Positions 35,864 through 47,225 of a stretch of 64,000 nucleotides of DNA are shown here, piece by piece; the first letter of the stretch is position 1, and each line of letters opens with the position of its first letter. The notes under the pieces are model-generated. The model had not been told where the DNA came from. It did no database searches and worked only from the letters and a program-made list of their open reading frames with translations. A program made the translations under genes and the position numbers. The DNA lies in the NCBI RefSeq assembly GCF_000317085.1, contig NC_019702.1, positions 3,378,394 to 3,442,393 of the forward strand. Direction: 5' to 3'. The DNA is from Synechococcus sp. PCC 7502. GTDB lineage: Bacteria > Cyanobacteriota > Cyanobacteriia > Pseudanabaenales > Pseudanabaenaceae.

Positions 35864-37129
35864 ATGCCTATTAACTCTTTGTATGATGCTCTTGAGGGAA
35901 ATCAGTTTGTAGAAACAATTTATCAAACTCCTAGGCAGGAATATTGGCTTAAAGCAATCATCACCCTACGACAGTTTTGGAATGAGATTTCATCCAATCA
36001 GACCAGTAATAAAAGCGATAAAGGGATATTTTTAACCAACTCTCCGCAGTTACTGTCGAGGAATTTTTATGGCGATTTATCAGTTCAAGCTTGGTTTTTT
36101 ACCGCTAATCAGTCGTTTTTATTTCCTCCCCAATTTCAGGCAATCCAGTCAACACAGGTAGTTCAAGTAAATACTATTAATGCCTATACAGAGTACTTTT
36201 TAATTCTAGCTACGAATAAATTTGCGATATTACTGATTTCAAGTGACCAAAAGTTTTTATTTTCCCTACATCCTGATGCGATCGCTCCTGCACTTTCAGT
36301 CATCAAATCTCTTGTTTCCGATCATGTACAGGCTAGAGAACTAGAGCAAAATCTGCAAAATTTTCGGCTTGTAGTGCCACCCTATCAAGTTATCAGCAAA
36401 TTTGCCCTTGCTTTACTTACCCAATCATTTCAGCAGGAATTACCGATTCCCGAAATTAAGGAAGTTGATATTATTAAAGCGATCGCCCATGAAGTTAAAA
36501 CTCCACTTACGACCATTAGGACCTTAGTACAATCTTTACTACGGCGGCAAGATGTGAGCCAGATCATAAGGAACCGTTTAGAGAAGATAGACTTTGAATG
36601 CCAAGATCAAATTGGCAGGTTTAACTTAATTTTTGAAATTGTTAATTTAAATCGGCAGGTTATTCGGACAGAACCAACTAGTTTAGGTAAAATTTTGGAC
36701 ACTAGTCTGAGCCTCTGGCAGCAGCAAGCTCAACGCCGTCACCTGAGTATAGAAGTAGTTTCTCTAAACCCGTTACCTGTTATCATCACCAATAGGCAAC
36801 TATTAACACAATTGCTTAATAGCATAGTTGATCGGATAACTCGTAGTATCCCTGCGGGTAGTCATATCAGGATCAGCATAAACATTGCTGGCAAGTATGT
36901 TAAATTGCAATTTAAATCTGATAGTGATCCCACAAATGAAAAACTAACCCATAAAGCATTAGGGCAATGGCTAATGCTCCAACCAGAAACAGGAACATTA
37001 AGCCTAAGCTTGATGATTAGTAAAGTTTTATTTGAGCTAATCGGCGGGAAACTAACAATTAGAAATCATCCAACCATAGGTGCCTATGATGGTGAGCTTT
37101 TAACTATATTTCTTGTACTCAATAACTAA
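35864..37129 (+). CDS. Sensor histidine kinase-like protein with degenerate ATPase domain
   Basis: A 421-residue soluble protein. The N-terminal 200 residues form an unrecognised, probably GAF/PAS-like sensory region with alternating strands (AYTEYFLILATNKFAILLISSDQKFLF). The HisKA domain (about 205-270) is intact with IAHEVKTPLTTIRTLVQSLL, the phosphoacceptor His present. The HATPase region (about 290-421) is recognisable by LLTQLLNSIVD and SLSLMISKVLFELIGGKLTIRN, but the N-box Asn and the DxGxG G1 box are not evident (the position reads FKSDSDPTNEK). It may be a pseudokinase or a phosphotransfer scaffold. It is 91 bases after the Crp-family gene. Confidence 0.82.
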   Translation: MPINSLYDALEGNQFVETIYQTPRQEYWLKAIITLRQFWNEISSNQTSNKSDKGIFLTNSPQLLSRNFYGDLSVQAWFFTANQSFLFPPQFQAIQSTQVVQVNTINAYTEYFLILATNKFAILLISSDQKFLFSLHPDAIAPALSVIKSLVSDHVQARELEQNLQNFRLVVPPYQVISKFALALLTQSFQQELPIPEIKEVDIIKAIAHEVKTPLTTIRTLVQSLLRRQDVSQIIRNRLEKIDFECQDQIGRFNLIFEIVNLNRQVIRTEPTSLGKILDTSLSLWQQQAQRRHLSIEVVSLNPLPVIITNRQLLTQLLNSIVDRITRSIPAGSHIRISINIAGKYVKLQFKSDSDPTNEKLTHKALGQWLMLQPETGTLSLSLMISKVLFELIGGKLTIRNHPTIGAYDGELLTIFLVLNN

Positions 37130-37143
37130 AACCTAACCAAAAC

Positions 37144-37641
37144 TTACTGGGATGCTAAAAGTAGTTGCTTAAATTTCTCTAGCTCTGCTGCCCAGCGTGG
37201 GTCGGGCTGGTGGGACTCTTCAGTTGTTGATACTTGAGAGGTAGAAGAGTTACGAGTGTTATTAGAACGACGAGATTTGCCACTATTGCTACTATTTTGC
37301 TTGGTAGCTTTAGGTGTAGGAGGGGTAAATTTAGGTGACTCAGAGGTTTCATCACTGGAATCAGACCCATCAATAGTCTTGGATTGCCCCTTAGTACGAG
37401 GTAATGCCTCTTCGAGTTTTAGTAAAGCCCCATTGAAATCATAGCCATTAAACTTTTCGATCACGGTGGTAGCTGCTTCAGGAGTTTCAACGGTTACAAA
37501 CCCAAAGCCCCGACATTTACCAGTTTTAGTGTCACTGATAATTTTCAAGGACACAGAATCACCAGATTCACTAAAAATCTTTTCTAAACCTTCACGATCC
37601 AGTTCTGCTGGCAGATTGCCAACGTAAAGACGAATTGACAT
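37144..37641 (-). CDS. RNA-binding protein with a single RRM (cyanobacterial Rbp type)
   Basis: The 165-residue protein has one RRM (1-80) with RNP2 RLYVGNLP and RNP1 CRGFGFVTV, preceded by the standard MSIRLYVGNLPAELDREGLE. The rest is a low-complexity Ser/Thr/Asn/Lys-rich tail (SSNSGKSRRSNNTRNSSTS) ending in WAAELEKFKQLL, longer than the glycine-rich tail of cold-induced Rbp proteins. Such proteins bind single-stranded RNA, and some locate photosystem mRNAs to thylakoids. Convergent with the degenerate kinase gene, with a 14-base gap. Confidence 0.92.
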   Translation of the reverse strand: MSIRLYVGNLPAELDREGLEKIFSESGDSVSLKIISDTKTGKCRGFGFVTVETPEAATTVIEKFNGYDFNGALLKLEEALPRTKGQSKTIDGSDSSDETSESPKFTPPTPKATKQNSSNSGKSRRSNNTRNSSTSQVSTTEESHQPDPRWAAELEKFKQLLLASQ

Positions 37642-37861
37642 GATACAGACAAACCTCTAACTTAACTTAAAAAAATTCTTTTTACTGACTTGCAGCTCTG
37701 ATAATTAAACCGTTTCAGACTTGGATGAGTGATGGCTACTAATTGCTGCTGCCTATAGACCACATATTAAAATACCATAGAAATTTGGTTTTTTATATAT
37801 TCTTAAGATTAATAAGATCAAATAGGGATGAACCGCAGCCACCCCATAGAACATATAGTTA

Positions 37862-38809
37862 CTAGTTAAGAGCTTCGGCACCGCCCACTACTTCCAGAAT
37901 TTCTTGGGTAATACTAGCTTGGCGAGCCTTATTGTACTGTAAGGTCAAGTTGCCAACGATTTCTACGGCGTTATCACTGGCATTACTCATAGCTGTCATC
38001 CGTGAAGCTAGTTCGCTAGCAGCAGATTCTTGGAGGGCGCGTAAAAGTTGGTAGTTAATATATAAGGGCAGTAAAGCTTCCAAAATTTCCACTGGTTCCT
38101 GCTCAAAGATCATTTCGCTGGGAATTTCACGCACCGTGGTTTCTAGTTTTTCCCGATCAACTTCAAATTTGCCGCCTCTGACGATTAGTCTAAATATCTC
38201 ATCATCACTGGCTTCTAGTCCTTGGGGACTAAGGGGAATAAGGGTTTGGACTACGGGACGTGAGCTAATTAAAGAAACAAAACGGGTATAAATAATTTCT
38301 ACTCGATCAATGCGACCTGCTAAAAATGCCGAGAGAACTTCATCGGCGATCGCATTTGCTTCTGAAACAGCAGGAATTTGATCTAGCCCCATATATTGGG
38401 CTTCAATTGGCTGGCTGCGACGGGTAAAGTACTGTACTGCTTTGCGTCCGACTAAAATATACTGATAGCCGATGCCCTGTTCGGTTAGCTCCTTGGCTCT
38501 ATTTTCAGCCCTGCGAATTACGGTGGTGTTGTAACCCCCGCAGAGTCCGCGATCGCCACTGATGACTAAAATTCCAACATTTTTAACTGGACGATTTGCT
38601 AGCAGTGGTAAACTGACATCTTCAAACTTGAGGCGACTTTGTAAACGATATAAAACTTGGGCAAGGCGATCGGCAAAGGGGCGAGTTGCTAAAACCTGCT
38701 GTTGAGCTTTTCTAACTTTAGCAGCAGCAACAAGGCGCATAGCCTCGGTAATTTTTCTGGTATTTTTAACGCTAGCGATACTATCTCGAATCGTTTTAAG
38801 GTTAGCCAT
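37862..38809 (-). CDS. atpG: ATP synthase gamma subunit
   Basis: The central rotor shaft of F1, called atpC in cyanobacterial nomenclature. The 315-residue protein opens [36 protein letters not shown] and closes with [49 protein letters not shown]. It has the extra segment of phototrophs (about 195-235, [20 protein letters not shown]) without the two regulatory cysteines found in chloroplast gamma. It stands apart: no other atp gene is adjacent, although in most cyanobacteria gamma follows atpA. Confidence 0.97.
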   Translation of the reverse strand: MANLKTIRDSIASVKNTRKITEAMRLVAAAKVRKAQQQVLATRPFADRLAQVLYRLQSRLKFEDVSLPLLANRPVKNVGILVISGDRGLCGGYNTTVIRRAENRAKELTEQGIGYQYILVGRKAVQYFTRRSQPIEAQYMGLDQIPAVSEANAIADEVLSAFLAGRIDRVEIIYTRFVSLISSRPVVQTLIPLSPQGLEASDDEIFRLIVRGGKFEVDREKLETTVREIPSEMIFEQEPVEILEALLPLYINYQLLRALQESAASELASRMTAMSNASDNAVEIVGNLTLQYNKARQASITQEILEVVGGAEALN

Positions 38810-39047
38810 TGGGATTAAAAGTGGACTAAAGTGATTATATTTTGCAGTTAATGACCATAATAATACGAGGTGGTATCCTCAACCCAAGAGGTTTAGTTTA
38901 AAGTTCTTCAGTAATGTTCAGTAAGTTATTGAGTAAATAGCAAGTAGGGCTAATTTACCTGAATTTATGAACGATTTATTGATTAATTACATAGTTCTCT
39001 AATCAAGGGTTAGTTATAATTACTACTTGTTAAACCAGAATAATTGA

Positions 39048-40733
<1,686 letters not shown>

Positions 40734-41026
40734 CTTTTAGTTTTAACAAAATATTTAACCCTAAAATTGACAATTGTTAAATTACCTTAATAGTAAAGAT
40801 TAGATAAGCGTTGTTGCCCCAAAGTCCTGTATTTTAATAATATTAGGTGGAAAATATATAAAAATAATCTAGCTTTAAGTCTATGCTGCAGGTTTTCTAG
40901 TGCATATTTGTTCGGTAAGTGCGAATTAATTTCACGGTACAACCCAGAGTCACCTAGGCTTGATCAAAAGTTCTAATCAATTGTTAAATTTAATTTGTTT
41001 AATTAATATCTAAGGGAGAAATTTTT

Positions 41027-41524
41027 ATGCAGGATGCCGTAACCACCCTGATTGGTATATACGATGCTACAGGGCGTTATTTAGATCGAGATGCGATCGA
41101 TGAGCTTAAATCTTATTTTGGCACTGGTACGGCTAGGTTAAAGGCTGCATCCACAATTACTGCTAATGCGGCTGGGTTAGTCCGTCAAGCAGGCACTAAG
41201 CTATTTGAAGTTGTACCCGATTTGATCCGTCCGGGTGGAAATGCCTATACAACTCGGCGTTATGCAGCTTGTTTAAGAGATTTAGACTATTACCTGCGTT
41301 ATGCTACCTATGCTTTAGTTGCTGGTGATAACTATGTTTTAGATGAAAGAGTTTTACAGGGGCTACGGGAAACCTATAACTCTCTGGGAGTGCCAATTGG
41401 TCCTACGGTTCAGGGTATTCAAATTATTAAGGATGCCGTGATTGAGTTGGTTGGGGTAAATGCAGATTGGTTAACTGATCCCTTTGATTACATCTCTCGT
41501 CAGCTTAGTGAGACTAATATTTAG
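41027..41524 (+). CDS. apcF: Allophycocyanin beta-18 subunit ApcF
   Basis: ApcF is a minor beta-type allophycocyanin of the phycobilisome core that pairs with ApcE. The 165-residue protein matches the phycobilin lyase-substrate fold: MQDAVTTLIGIYDATGRYL, RPGGNAYTTRRYAACLRDLDYYLRYATYALVAGD with the chromophore-attachment C82, and RETYNSLGVPIGPTVQGIQIIKD. The divergent AVTTLIGIYDATGRYLDRDAID and the slightly shortened C-terminal loop fit ApcF rather than ApcB. A GGAGA ribosome binding site is 8-9 bases upstream, and a clear terminator follows. It is monocistronic; no other phycobilisome gene is in the window. Confidence 0.93.
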   Translation: MQDAVTTLIGIYDATGRYLDRDAIDELKSYFGTGTARLKAASTITANAAGLVRQAGTKLFEVVPDLIRPGGNAYTTRRYAACLRDLDYYLRYATYALVAGDNYVLDERVLQGLRETYNSLGVPIGPTVQGIQIIKDAVIELVGVNADWLTDPFDYISRQLSETNI

Positions 41525-41567
41525 TTCTTGTTTTGTATAGCGTTAGTTCAAAATTTCTAATATTTAT

Positions 41568-41596
41568 AGGGTGTATTTGATTGCGCCCTTTTTTTT
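41568..41596 (+). terminator. Rho-independent terminator of apcF
   Basis: AGGGTG pairs with CGCCCT (one G-T pair) around a 10-base loop, followed by eight T counting the last stem base. It is 44 bases past the apcF stop. Confidence 0.8.
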
Positions 41597-41611
41597 GCTC
41601 AAGAATTAAAT

Positions 41612-42547
41612 TTAAGTATGGGGAGAATTAAGATAGCGATCGCGCGCTTGATTTTTGATCATAGTTAATGATTCTGCCCTAGTCCAATGCTTAACTTTGG
41701 GTAAGGGGGGAGTATTTTCAAATCTAGTTAACTCCAACCCATCTCCTAAAATATCGGCAATAACCTCGGCGATCGCTTTACAGCACTGACGGGGATAACG
41801 CACCACCTGTTCTTCACAAAAACGGATAACAATCCAACCTCGATCTATAAAAAATTGATTACGGCGATCATCTTGTCCAATAAAATGAATGGGCTGGCGA
41901 TGACTGTAAGGTTCGTCTATTTCAATATCTATATATAAATTTAAGCCTCGATCTATGTAGGCAAAATCGGGAGAATAGGGTTTAGGAGAATTAGGAATAT
42001 TTAAGGTAAGTCGTTCGTAGATATTTGTATCGAAGTACCGGTTCAAATGCTTGACAAATTTAGCTTCGGACATTCCTCTACGGGCTTTACTGTTGGTGCC
42101 ATCGTGAGGTTTTGTTTGTTTTAGTGTATCTAGGAGCAGTCGTTGCCGAAATTCTAAAATATATTCTGGACTTTGTAAGCGTTCAACTTCTTGATCGTAT
42201 TCGAGTTTGAGTTGATTAAAAGCCTCTAATTTGCTGGGATATGCTCTAACCTCTTGCTCGTATTTCTGTAAACGGGTGGGAAAGTTATTTTTTAAGATTA
42301 AAGCTTGGATGGCGATCACTATAAACCCAAAAACTAAAACCCCAATACCTATGGTCAGATTAACTAAACCTATTCCTATACTTATCCCAATTACTGCTAA
42401 GGATTCTATGAAGATTAACTTGATTTCTATAGGCTGAGGAATTTGGGGCGATCGGGGTTGTTTCTCCCGAAATTTAGGTATCTTGGGCATTGCGGTTTTG
42501 ATATGTTGCAATGGCTTAGGAATGATAATAATCGGGTAATAGTTCAT
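41612..42547 (-). CDS. Membrane protein with C-terminal PD-(D/E)XK nuclease-like domain
   Basis: I choose ATG 42547 because it overlaps the radC stop as ATGA; a start seven codons earlier is possible. The 311-residue protein has a basic N-terminus, two hydrophobic spans (about 55-72 and 75-95), a helical segment, and a C-terminal domain (about 175-260) with [27 protein letters not shown] and [21 protein letters not shown]. The D...(I)EID pattern followed by GW.VIRF is that of restriction-endonuclease-like folds such as DUF559-type nucleases. No activity can be claimed. It is translationally coupled to radC. Confidence 0.75.
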   Translation of the reverse strand: MNYYPIIIIPKPLQHIKTAMPKIPKFREKQPRSPQIPQPIEIKLIFIESLAVIGISIGIGLVNLTIGIGVLVFGFIVIAIQALILKNNFPTRLQKYEQEVRAYPSKLEAFNQLKLEYDQEVERLQSPEYILEFRQRLLLDTLKQTKPHDGTNSKARRGMSEAKFVKHLNRYFDTNIYERLTLNIPNSPKPYSPDFAYIDRGLNLYIDIEIDEPYSHRQPIHFIGQDDRRNQFFIDRGWIVIRFCEEQVVRYPRQCCKAIAEVIADILGDGLELTRFENTPPLPKVKHWTRAESLTMIKNQARDRYLNSPHT

Positions 42548-43275
42548 GAATTTGGGTAATTTTGCCACAAATTGGTAGTCTCACGAATACTCTTAAAGTT
42601 ACCATTACCTAACACGAGATGGTCAAGGAGGGGAATATTCAAAAAGTTAGCACCTTGAAGTAATTGCTCAGTTAGTAAAATATCTTCAGGGCTGGGTTCA
42701 GGATTACCCGAAGGATGGTTATGGGCAACGATTAATTTTACTGCCCCAGATTTCAGCACCTCTCGAAAAATATCGCGGGGATGGGCAAGGGTTTCTGTGG
42801 CTGTACCAATCGTAATTACTTTTTGCGCCATAATTCGGTTTTTACTATCTAGCATTAAAACTGCCAAACGTTCTTGAGGTTGCCACATTAGTTCAGCACT
42901 TAAAGCAGCCACAGCAATCGTTGGATCGGTAATTTGCACCCGTTCAGGAGGACGAGCATAAAAAGTACGCTTACCTAGTTCAATCGCCGCCAAGATTGTG
43001 GTTGCCTTAGCTATACCAATTCCTGAAATTTCTGTAAGCTGCTGAATCGAGACATTCTGTAATCCTTCAAGGGGATCGCTCACATTCTGCCCAACGGTTT
43101 TAAGAATTAACTGCCCCAACCCGATCGCCGAGAGCTTTCCTGCTCCTTGACCTGTCCCTAATAAAATTGCCAAAAGTTCCGCCGTAGATAGTTGAGCTAC
43201 TCCGTGGGTTAGTAACCTCTCTCTGGGGCGTTCAGAGGCACTCATGTCGGAAATTCTAAGGGAATAGCCAGTCAT
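42544..43275 (-). CDS. radC: RadC/MPN-domain protein
   Basis: The 243-residue protein has an N-terminal helix-hairpin-helix part ([43 protein letters not shown]) and a C-terminal JAB1/MPN metalloprotease-like domain with [15 protein letters not shown], whose His-His-Asp would bind zinc. The family was once linked to recombination repair, but its function is uncertain. It lies 4 bases after the META-domain gene and its stop overlaps the next start, within a glcF-META-radC-nuclease-like gene run. Confidence 0.93.
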   Translation of the reverse strand: MTGYSLRISDMSASERPRERLLTHGVAQLSTAELLAILLGTGQGAGKLSAIGLGQLILKTVGQNVSDPLEGLQNVSIQQLTEISGIGIAKATTILAAIELGKRTFYARPPERVQITDPTIAVAALSAELMWQPQERLAVLMLDSKNRIMAQKVITIGTATETLAHPRDIFREVLKSGAVKLIVAHNHPSGNPEPSPEDILLTEQLLQGANFLNIPLLDHLVLGNGNFKSIRETTNLWQNYPNS

Positions 43276-43279
43276 GGTT

Positions 43280-44161
43280 TTACTTTCCGCAGGTTAATTC
43301 TTCACTAATAGCCGTAAGTTTGATATTCTCAGTTGCATTACTATTTGCTACTTTCATTTGCAATTGCAGATTTGTATCCGTGAGTTCCAGAATCGTAAGA
43401 GTGAATGCCAGTTTTTGCTTGATTTGAACTTTCAAAACCTGGGGAGCAGTTTTATCAATAGTCCAAGTGGTGATCGCATAGGAATTATTACAACTAGTTT
43501 CCAGAAAAGTACCATTGGGTAGAAACACATAAACAAATTTTTTTAAGCCCTGAGTTTGCCAAGCTCTACTAAAAAGCTGGCTGAGGTCATTATTTGCAGG
43601 TTTAAGATCGGGTTTAGGGTTTAGTTGAGTGAATTTTAAGGGGCGATCGCTACCATTGACATAAATCCATAAAAATGAGCCATCTAATTTGATTCGATAT
43701 GCCTGTCTGAGAGCAGCTAAAAATTTCTGTTCTTGATTCATAACCGCAGGTGAGCAGAGTTTTTGGGTAGTGGCGATCGCCTTTATTCTGATCGGTAACT
43801 CTGAAGGTCTGTTAATCTCTCTAGTTGTGAGTTCGGATATATAGCGATTACACCCCCCCATACCAGTAATCTGTCCAGTGTTTTGACTAGAAGTTCCTGC
43901 TTGGGTAAATTTGAGTGTGGATTGGAGATTATCAATTACTCCTGCGCCATTTAGGTCTTCTAAAAGCCATTCCGTATTTACCAACTGATGACACCATAAC
44001 TTTTTGCTCGGTGACCATACTTCCTTGGTTAAGCAATTAAATTTTGTGGATTTGAAGACAATGGATTGATTTTGGAATTGATTTGGAAACTGAGCGTTTG
44101 CCTGAATTGGAGATAGAGAAATGGTGGCGATCGCTAAGGCTAGGGTAGCTAACTTTTGCAT
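43280..44161 (-). CDS. Secreted META-domain (HslJ-like) protein
   Basis: ATG 44161 gives a clean signal peptide ([24 protein letters not shown]) and a 7-base gap to glcF; a start 12 codons earlier would overlap glcF and mask the signal. After processing, a META domain (about 50-175) follows: [11 protein letters not shown], then [25 protein letters not shown] and [22 protein letters not shown]. The C-terminal 110 residues form a second beta-rich unit ([25 protein letters not shown]). META/HslJ proteins are periplasmic or envelope factors linked to stress and antibiotic resistance; the function here is unknown. Confidence 0.8.
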   Translation of the reverse strand: MQKLATLALAIATISLSPIQANAQFPNQFQNQSIVFKSTKFNCLTKEVWSPSKKLWCHQLVNTEWLLEDLNGAGVIDNLQSTLKFTQAGTSSQNTGQITGMGGCNRYISELTTREINRPSELPIRIKAIATTQKLCSPAVMNQEQKFLAALRQAYRIKLDGSFLWIYVNGSDRPLKFTQLNPKPDLKPANNDLSQLFSRAWQTQGLKKFVYVFLPNGTFLETSCNNSYAITTWTIDKTAPQVLKVQIKQKLAFTLTILELTDTNLQLQMKVANSNATENIKLTAISEELTCGK

Positions 44162-44168
44162 TATGTAA

Positions 44169-45557
44169 TTATTTAATTTTGACTCCTCGAATGGCATAGT
44201 CTAATAGTTCCATCGGATGTCTGAGCATAGTAGATTGTCCCTGAAGCTCAAGATGCTTACGGATTTGGATCGTACAACCAACATTGGACGAAGCAATTAG
44301 ACTTGCTCCTGTATTGACTAAATTTTCGACTTTTTGTTTACCTAATTCGGCACCAATTTCAGGCTGCAAAATATTGTATACACCTGCACTACCACAACAT
44401 AAAGCGGCATCTATGGGTTCTCTGAGCTTGAGGTTGGGAATTTGCCTAAGTAAACGGCGGGGCTGCATACTAATTTTTTGTCCGTGCAACATATGACAGG
44501 CATCTTGGTAAACCACAGATAGGGGTTCGAGATCATCAGTGAGAGCCGAAAGTTGGGTTACTAAACCGACTTGATCTAAAAATTCTTGAACATCTTTAAC
44601 CTTATGGGCAAATTCTTGGGCAGGTTTAGCATATTTGAGATCATCTTTCAGAATGCGATCGTATTCTTTGAGGCTATGTCCGCAGCCCGAAGCATTGATC
44701 AAAATGGCATCTAACTCACCTACTTGATTAGAAGCAAAAGTATCGATCATCTGTCGAGCTAAATCTTGGGTCTGAGCCTCCTGTCCTTGGTGGTGGGATA
44801 AAGCTCCGCAGCAGCCTTGTACTTTAGGAATTACCACCTCACAGCCATTGGCAGTTAAAACCCTAATTGTGGCAGCATTAACTTCGGGTAAAAACATCCT
44901 TTGCACACAGCCTAAAATTACCCCAACCCTAAATCTTGTGCGTCCTTGAGCAGGGATGACTTCAGGATAGGAACTATTAAAAGCCTCAACTGAAATTTCT
45001 GGTAACACCGATTCCATTGCCGCAATTTGTTTTGGTAACAGTAAATTTAGTAATCCTGATTTTCTAATTAGTTTTTGGATTCCTAGTTTTTGGTAAGGGA
45101 TCAGTGGTGCTAGGAAAAGTTTTAAGCGATCGGGATAGGGAAATACATTAAAAATAAATTGTCGTAATAGCTTCTCTTGCCATGATCGAGGATGGTTACG
45201 CTCAATTTGGGGACGCATAGCCGATATTAACTTATCGTACTCTACGCCACTTGGACAGGTGGTCACACAGGCAAGGCAACCTAAACAGGTATCAAAATGC
45301 TCTACGGTAGCGGATGAGAGGGGAATTTCACCATTATTGATGGCAGCCATTAAATAAATTCTGCCCCGTGGGGAGTCGGTTTCTTTGCCAATCACTCGAT
45401 AGCTGGGACAGGTAGAAAGGCAAAAGCCACAGTGGACACAGGCACTAATTAAATTCTGATCGGGGGGATGTTGAGAGTCAAAACCTTGAAATTGTGTTTG
45501 AAATTGCACTTCCAATTGGGAGAGAGTGGATTCAGGGGATGAATCGGTTAAGGACAT
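44169..45557 (-). CDS. glcF: Glycolate oxidase iron-sulfur subunit
   Basis: GlcF is the Fe-S subunit of membrane-associated glycolate dehydrogenase, which feeds photorespiratory glycolate into glyoxylate. The 462-residue protein has two [4Fe-4S] motifs, CVHCGFCLSTCPSYR and CLGCLACVTTCPSGV, and two CCG-type cysteine-rich domains, GCCGALSHHQG and LCCGSAGVYNI. The glcD and glcE partners are not in the window. It is first in a four-gene run on the minus strand. Confidence 0.94.
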   Translation of the reverse strand: MSLTDSSPESTLSQLEVQFQTQFQGFDSQHPPDQNLISACVHCGFCLSTCPSYRVIGKETDSPRGRIYLMAAINNGEIPLSSATVEHFDTCLGCLACVTTCPSGVEYDKLISAMRPQIERNHPRSWQEKLLRQFIFNVFPYPDRLKLFLAPLIPYQKLGIQKLIRKSGLLNLLLPKQIAAMESVLPEISVEAFNSSYPEVIPAQGRTRFRVGVILGCVQRMFLPEVNAATIRVLTANGCEVVIPKVQGCCGALSHHQGQEAQTQDLARQMIDTFASNQVGELDAILINASGCGHSLKEYDRILKDDLKYAKPAQEFAHKVKDVQEFLDQVGLVTQLSALTDDLEPLSVVYQDACHMLHGQKISMQPRRLLRQIPNLKLREPIDAALCCGSAGVYNILQPEIGAELGKQKVENLVNTGASLIASSNVGCTIQIRKHLELQGQSTMLRHPMELLDYAIRGVKIK

Positions 45558-45662
45558 TTTTTAGACCAATAATTGCTTATCTAATTATTATCTGAATGAT
45601 CTATGCTTTTATCAGCTTTTGTGGATTTGCAAGTTTTCAGCCTAACCAATCAAGAAATATGC

Positions 45663-45790
45663 TTAAATTTCTACTTCTGCCCTGCGGAGAATACGATCGC
45701 CTAGTATATAGCCCCGCTTAAGTTCCTTGGTGATGATTTGACTTCCTAAATTACTTTCTAAAAAGGTTGGTACTTGGTTTACAGTTTCAT
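45663..45790 (-). pseudogene. GrpE C-terminal fragment
   Basis: A frame without a start encodes HETVNQVPTFLESNLGSQII then TKELKRGYILGDRILRRAEVEI and a stop. The ELKRGYILGDRILR pattern is the C-terminal beta domain of GrpE (usually ELQ.GY.L.DRVLRPA.V). It overlaps the end of the DUF2283 gene in another frame. It is a remnant, not a working gene. Confidence 0.6.
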
Positions 45791-45934
45791 GCCAATTGGT
45801 TCGCCGTTTTCAGCATCTTTGATTAAAATTACGCCGTTGCCCAGATCAGTACAAATTTGATTTTTGCATGGGGGTTGCCAAAAAACATTCAAAATCTCCA
45901 TTTCTGGTTCGTAGTAGATTTTTACTTGTGCCAT
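45779..45934 (-). CDS. DUF2283 family small protein
   Basis: A 51-residue protein starting MAQVKIYYEPEMEILNVFW and ending GEPIGMKL. The YYEPEME opening and IGMKL ending place it in DUF2283, small proteins often encoded next to DUF4258/RelE-like partners. Its ATG overlaps the upstream gene by 13 bases, so they are coupled. The protein ends a little earlier than usual for the family (after IGMEL there are normally a few more residues). Confidence 0.7.
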   Translation of the reverse strand: MAQVKIYYEPEMEILNVFWQPPCKNQICTDLGNGVILIKDAENGEPIGMKL

Positions 45935-46224
45935 ATTAATTCTCCTTCTTTAATTGGATCGGTTTGGTAGGCGGTAATCAGAATTTCATCACCATTTAAG
46001 AGTTTGGTTACGGCGACAACCCAGCGTTTTGATTTATGTACACTATAAAATAGTATATTTCGATCTCGACTGCTATGGCGAAATTCGTCTGGGTTGGCAA
46101 GTGCTTGTTCTCCTTCTAATTCGAGGTCGGCAATATCAGGATATTTAGTTATTACTTTTTGCCAATATTCTTCAGAGGTGTGAACAGTGAAGCCAAGGGG
46201 TGTTAGGATTTCAAATTTATTCAT
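45922..46224 (-). CDS. Small protein paired with DUF2283, toxin-like candidate
   Basis: A 100-residue soluble protein: MNKFEILTPLGFTVHTSEEYWQKV, then a helix, LANPDEFRHSSRDRNILFYSV, RWVVAVTKLLNGDEILITAYQTD and IKEGELIW. The strand-rich end with D..ILF, VVAV and ITAYQTD resembles the phage-type or RelE/DUF4258-like fold, but residues for RNase activity are not identifiable. It overlaps DUF2283 downstream and the methyltransferase fragment upstream (ATGA), so it was part of that operon. Confidence 0.65.
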   Translation of the reverse strand: MNKFEILTPLGFTVHTSEEYWQKVITKYPDIADLELEGEQALANPDEFRHSSRDRNILFYSVHKSKRWVVAVTKLLNGDEILITAYQTDPIKEGELIWHK

Positions 46225-46568
46225 ATAATCAACCCTCTTTCTACATCACGGTGGGCGTTAAGTGCTGATTGTTTAACTGGGTCTGGGACGATGGGAAAGG
46301 TGGTAAGAATATGGGCAAATTCGACTTCGGTAAGTTGGGAGAGGTGGGCAATAATACCATCTAGCTCAGCTCTGAGTTTAGCTCTTTGGACTTCGTTGGT
46401 TACGCCGTTAAGATGAGAACCCAAATCTACTTCTTTTGCTAGCTCATCCAATTTTGGGGTGATGCAGATTAGCTTGGTGGCTCGTTCTACTATTTGCTCA
46501 AACCATTTGTCGCCCTTTTGCAGTCGCAGGATTTGAGAACTATAAACTAAAAAAGGGGTAGTGATCAA
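46221..46568 (-). pseudogene. C-terminal fragment of an Eco57I-like DNA methyltransferase
   Basis: The 115-residue frame (TTG-initiated only by chance) contains FEQIVERATKLICITPKLDELAKEVDLGSHLNGVTNEVQRAKLRAELDGIIAHL and TFPIVPDPVKQSALNA. This matches the C-terminal specificity/helical region of large class I SAM-dependent methyltransferases of type IIG/Eco57I systems as I know them. The catalytic N-terminal part, hundreds of residues, is missing and is replaced upstream by an IS1-like remnant. Confidence 0.7.
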
Positions 46569-46615
46569 GAGGGCATGATAGATAATAAAAGGGGTAAAAC
46601 AAAACAGAAGTAACT

Positions 46616-47225
46616 ATGGAAGTAAAATGTCCTTACTGTGAAAGTGACCAGATAGTTAAGAATGGCATAACCCGTCACAAAAAACAAAACTACAAATGTA
46701 AAAAGTGTAATCGTCAATTTGTGATTAATCCCAAAAACCAGCCAATAGCTGAATCCACAATTAAATTAGTCGATAATCTGCTGCTAGAACGTATATCCAT
46801 GCGAGGGATTAAGCGTCTTGATAAGGTGTCAGAGTTATGTAAATGGTAAGTCTATCAGTCTAGAGCCGCAAATTAAGGTAATTCCTAAAAAAAGCACGCC
46901 TGACTATTGAAAGTGATGAACTATGGTCATTTGTAGAGGATAAAAACCTAAGGTATGGATTTGCTTAGCAATTGACCGAAATACTAGATAAATTGTTGAA
47001 GTGTTTTTTGGTAGTCGAAACCAAGAAACAGCCTTGGGGTTATGGCAATCTTTACCAACCGTTTATCGACAATGTGCTTTTTGCCTAAAAAATGCCATAA
47101 GGCTGTGGGCAAAGAAATCATATTGAAAGGTTCAGCTGTATTTTAAGGCAAAGGGTTGATCGTCTGGTCAGAAAAACTCTTTCTTTTTCTAGGAAATTAG
47201 AGAATTATATTGGAGCTAATTTAAT
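46616..47225 (+). pseudogene. IS1-family transposase remnant
   Basis: The first 77 codons are intact and InsA-like: CPYCESDQIVKNGITRHKKQ then YKCKKCNRQF, a four-cysteine zinc ribbon. Beyond that, frames are scrambled but still recognisable as InsB: DELWSFV near 46915, KCHKAVGKE near 47100, and [25 protein letters not shown] near 47140-47215. Multiple indels and stops show a dead element. Its right end borders IS982. Confidence 0.8.
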
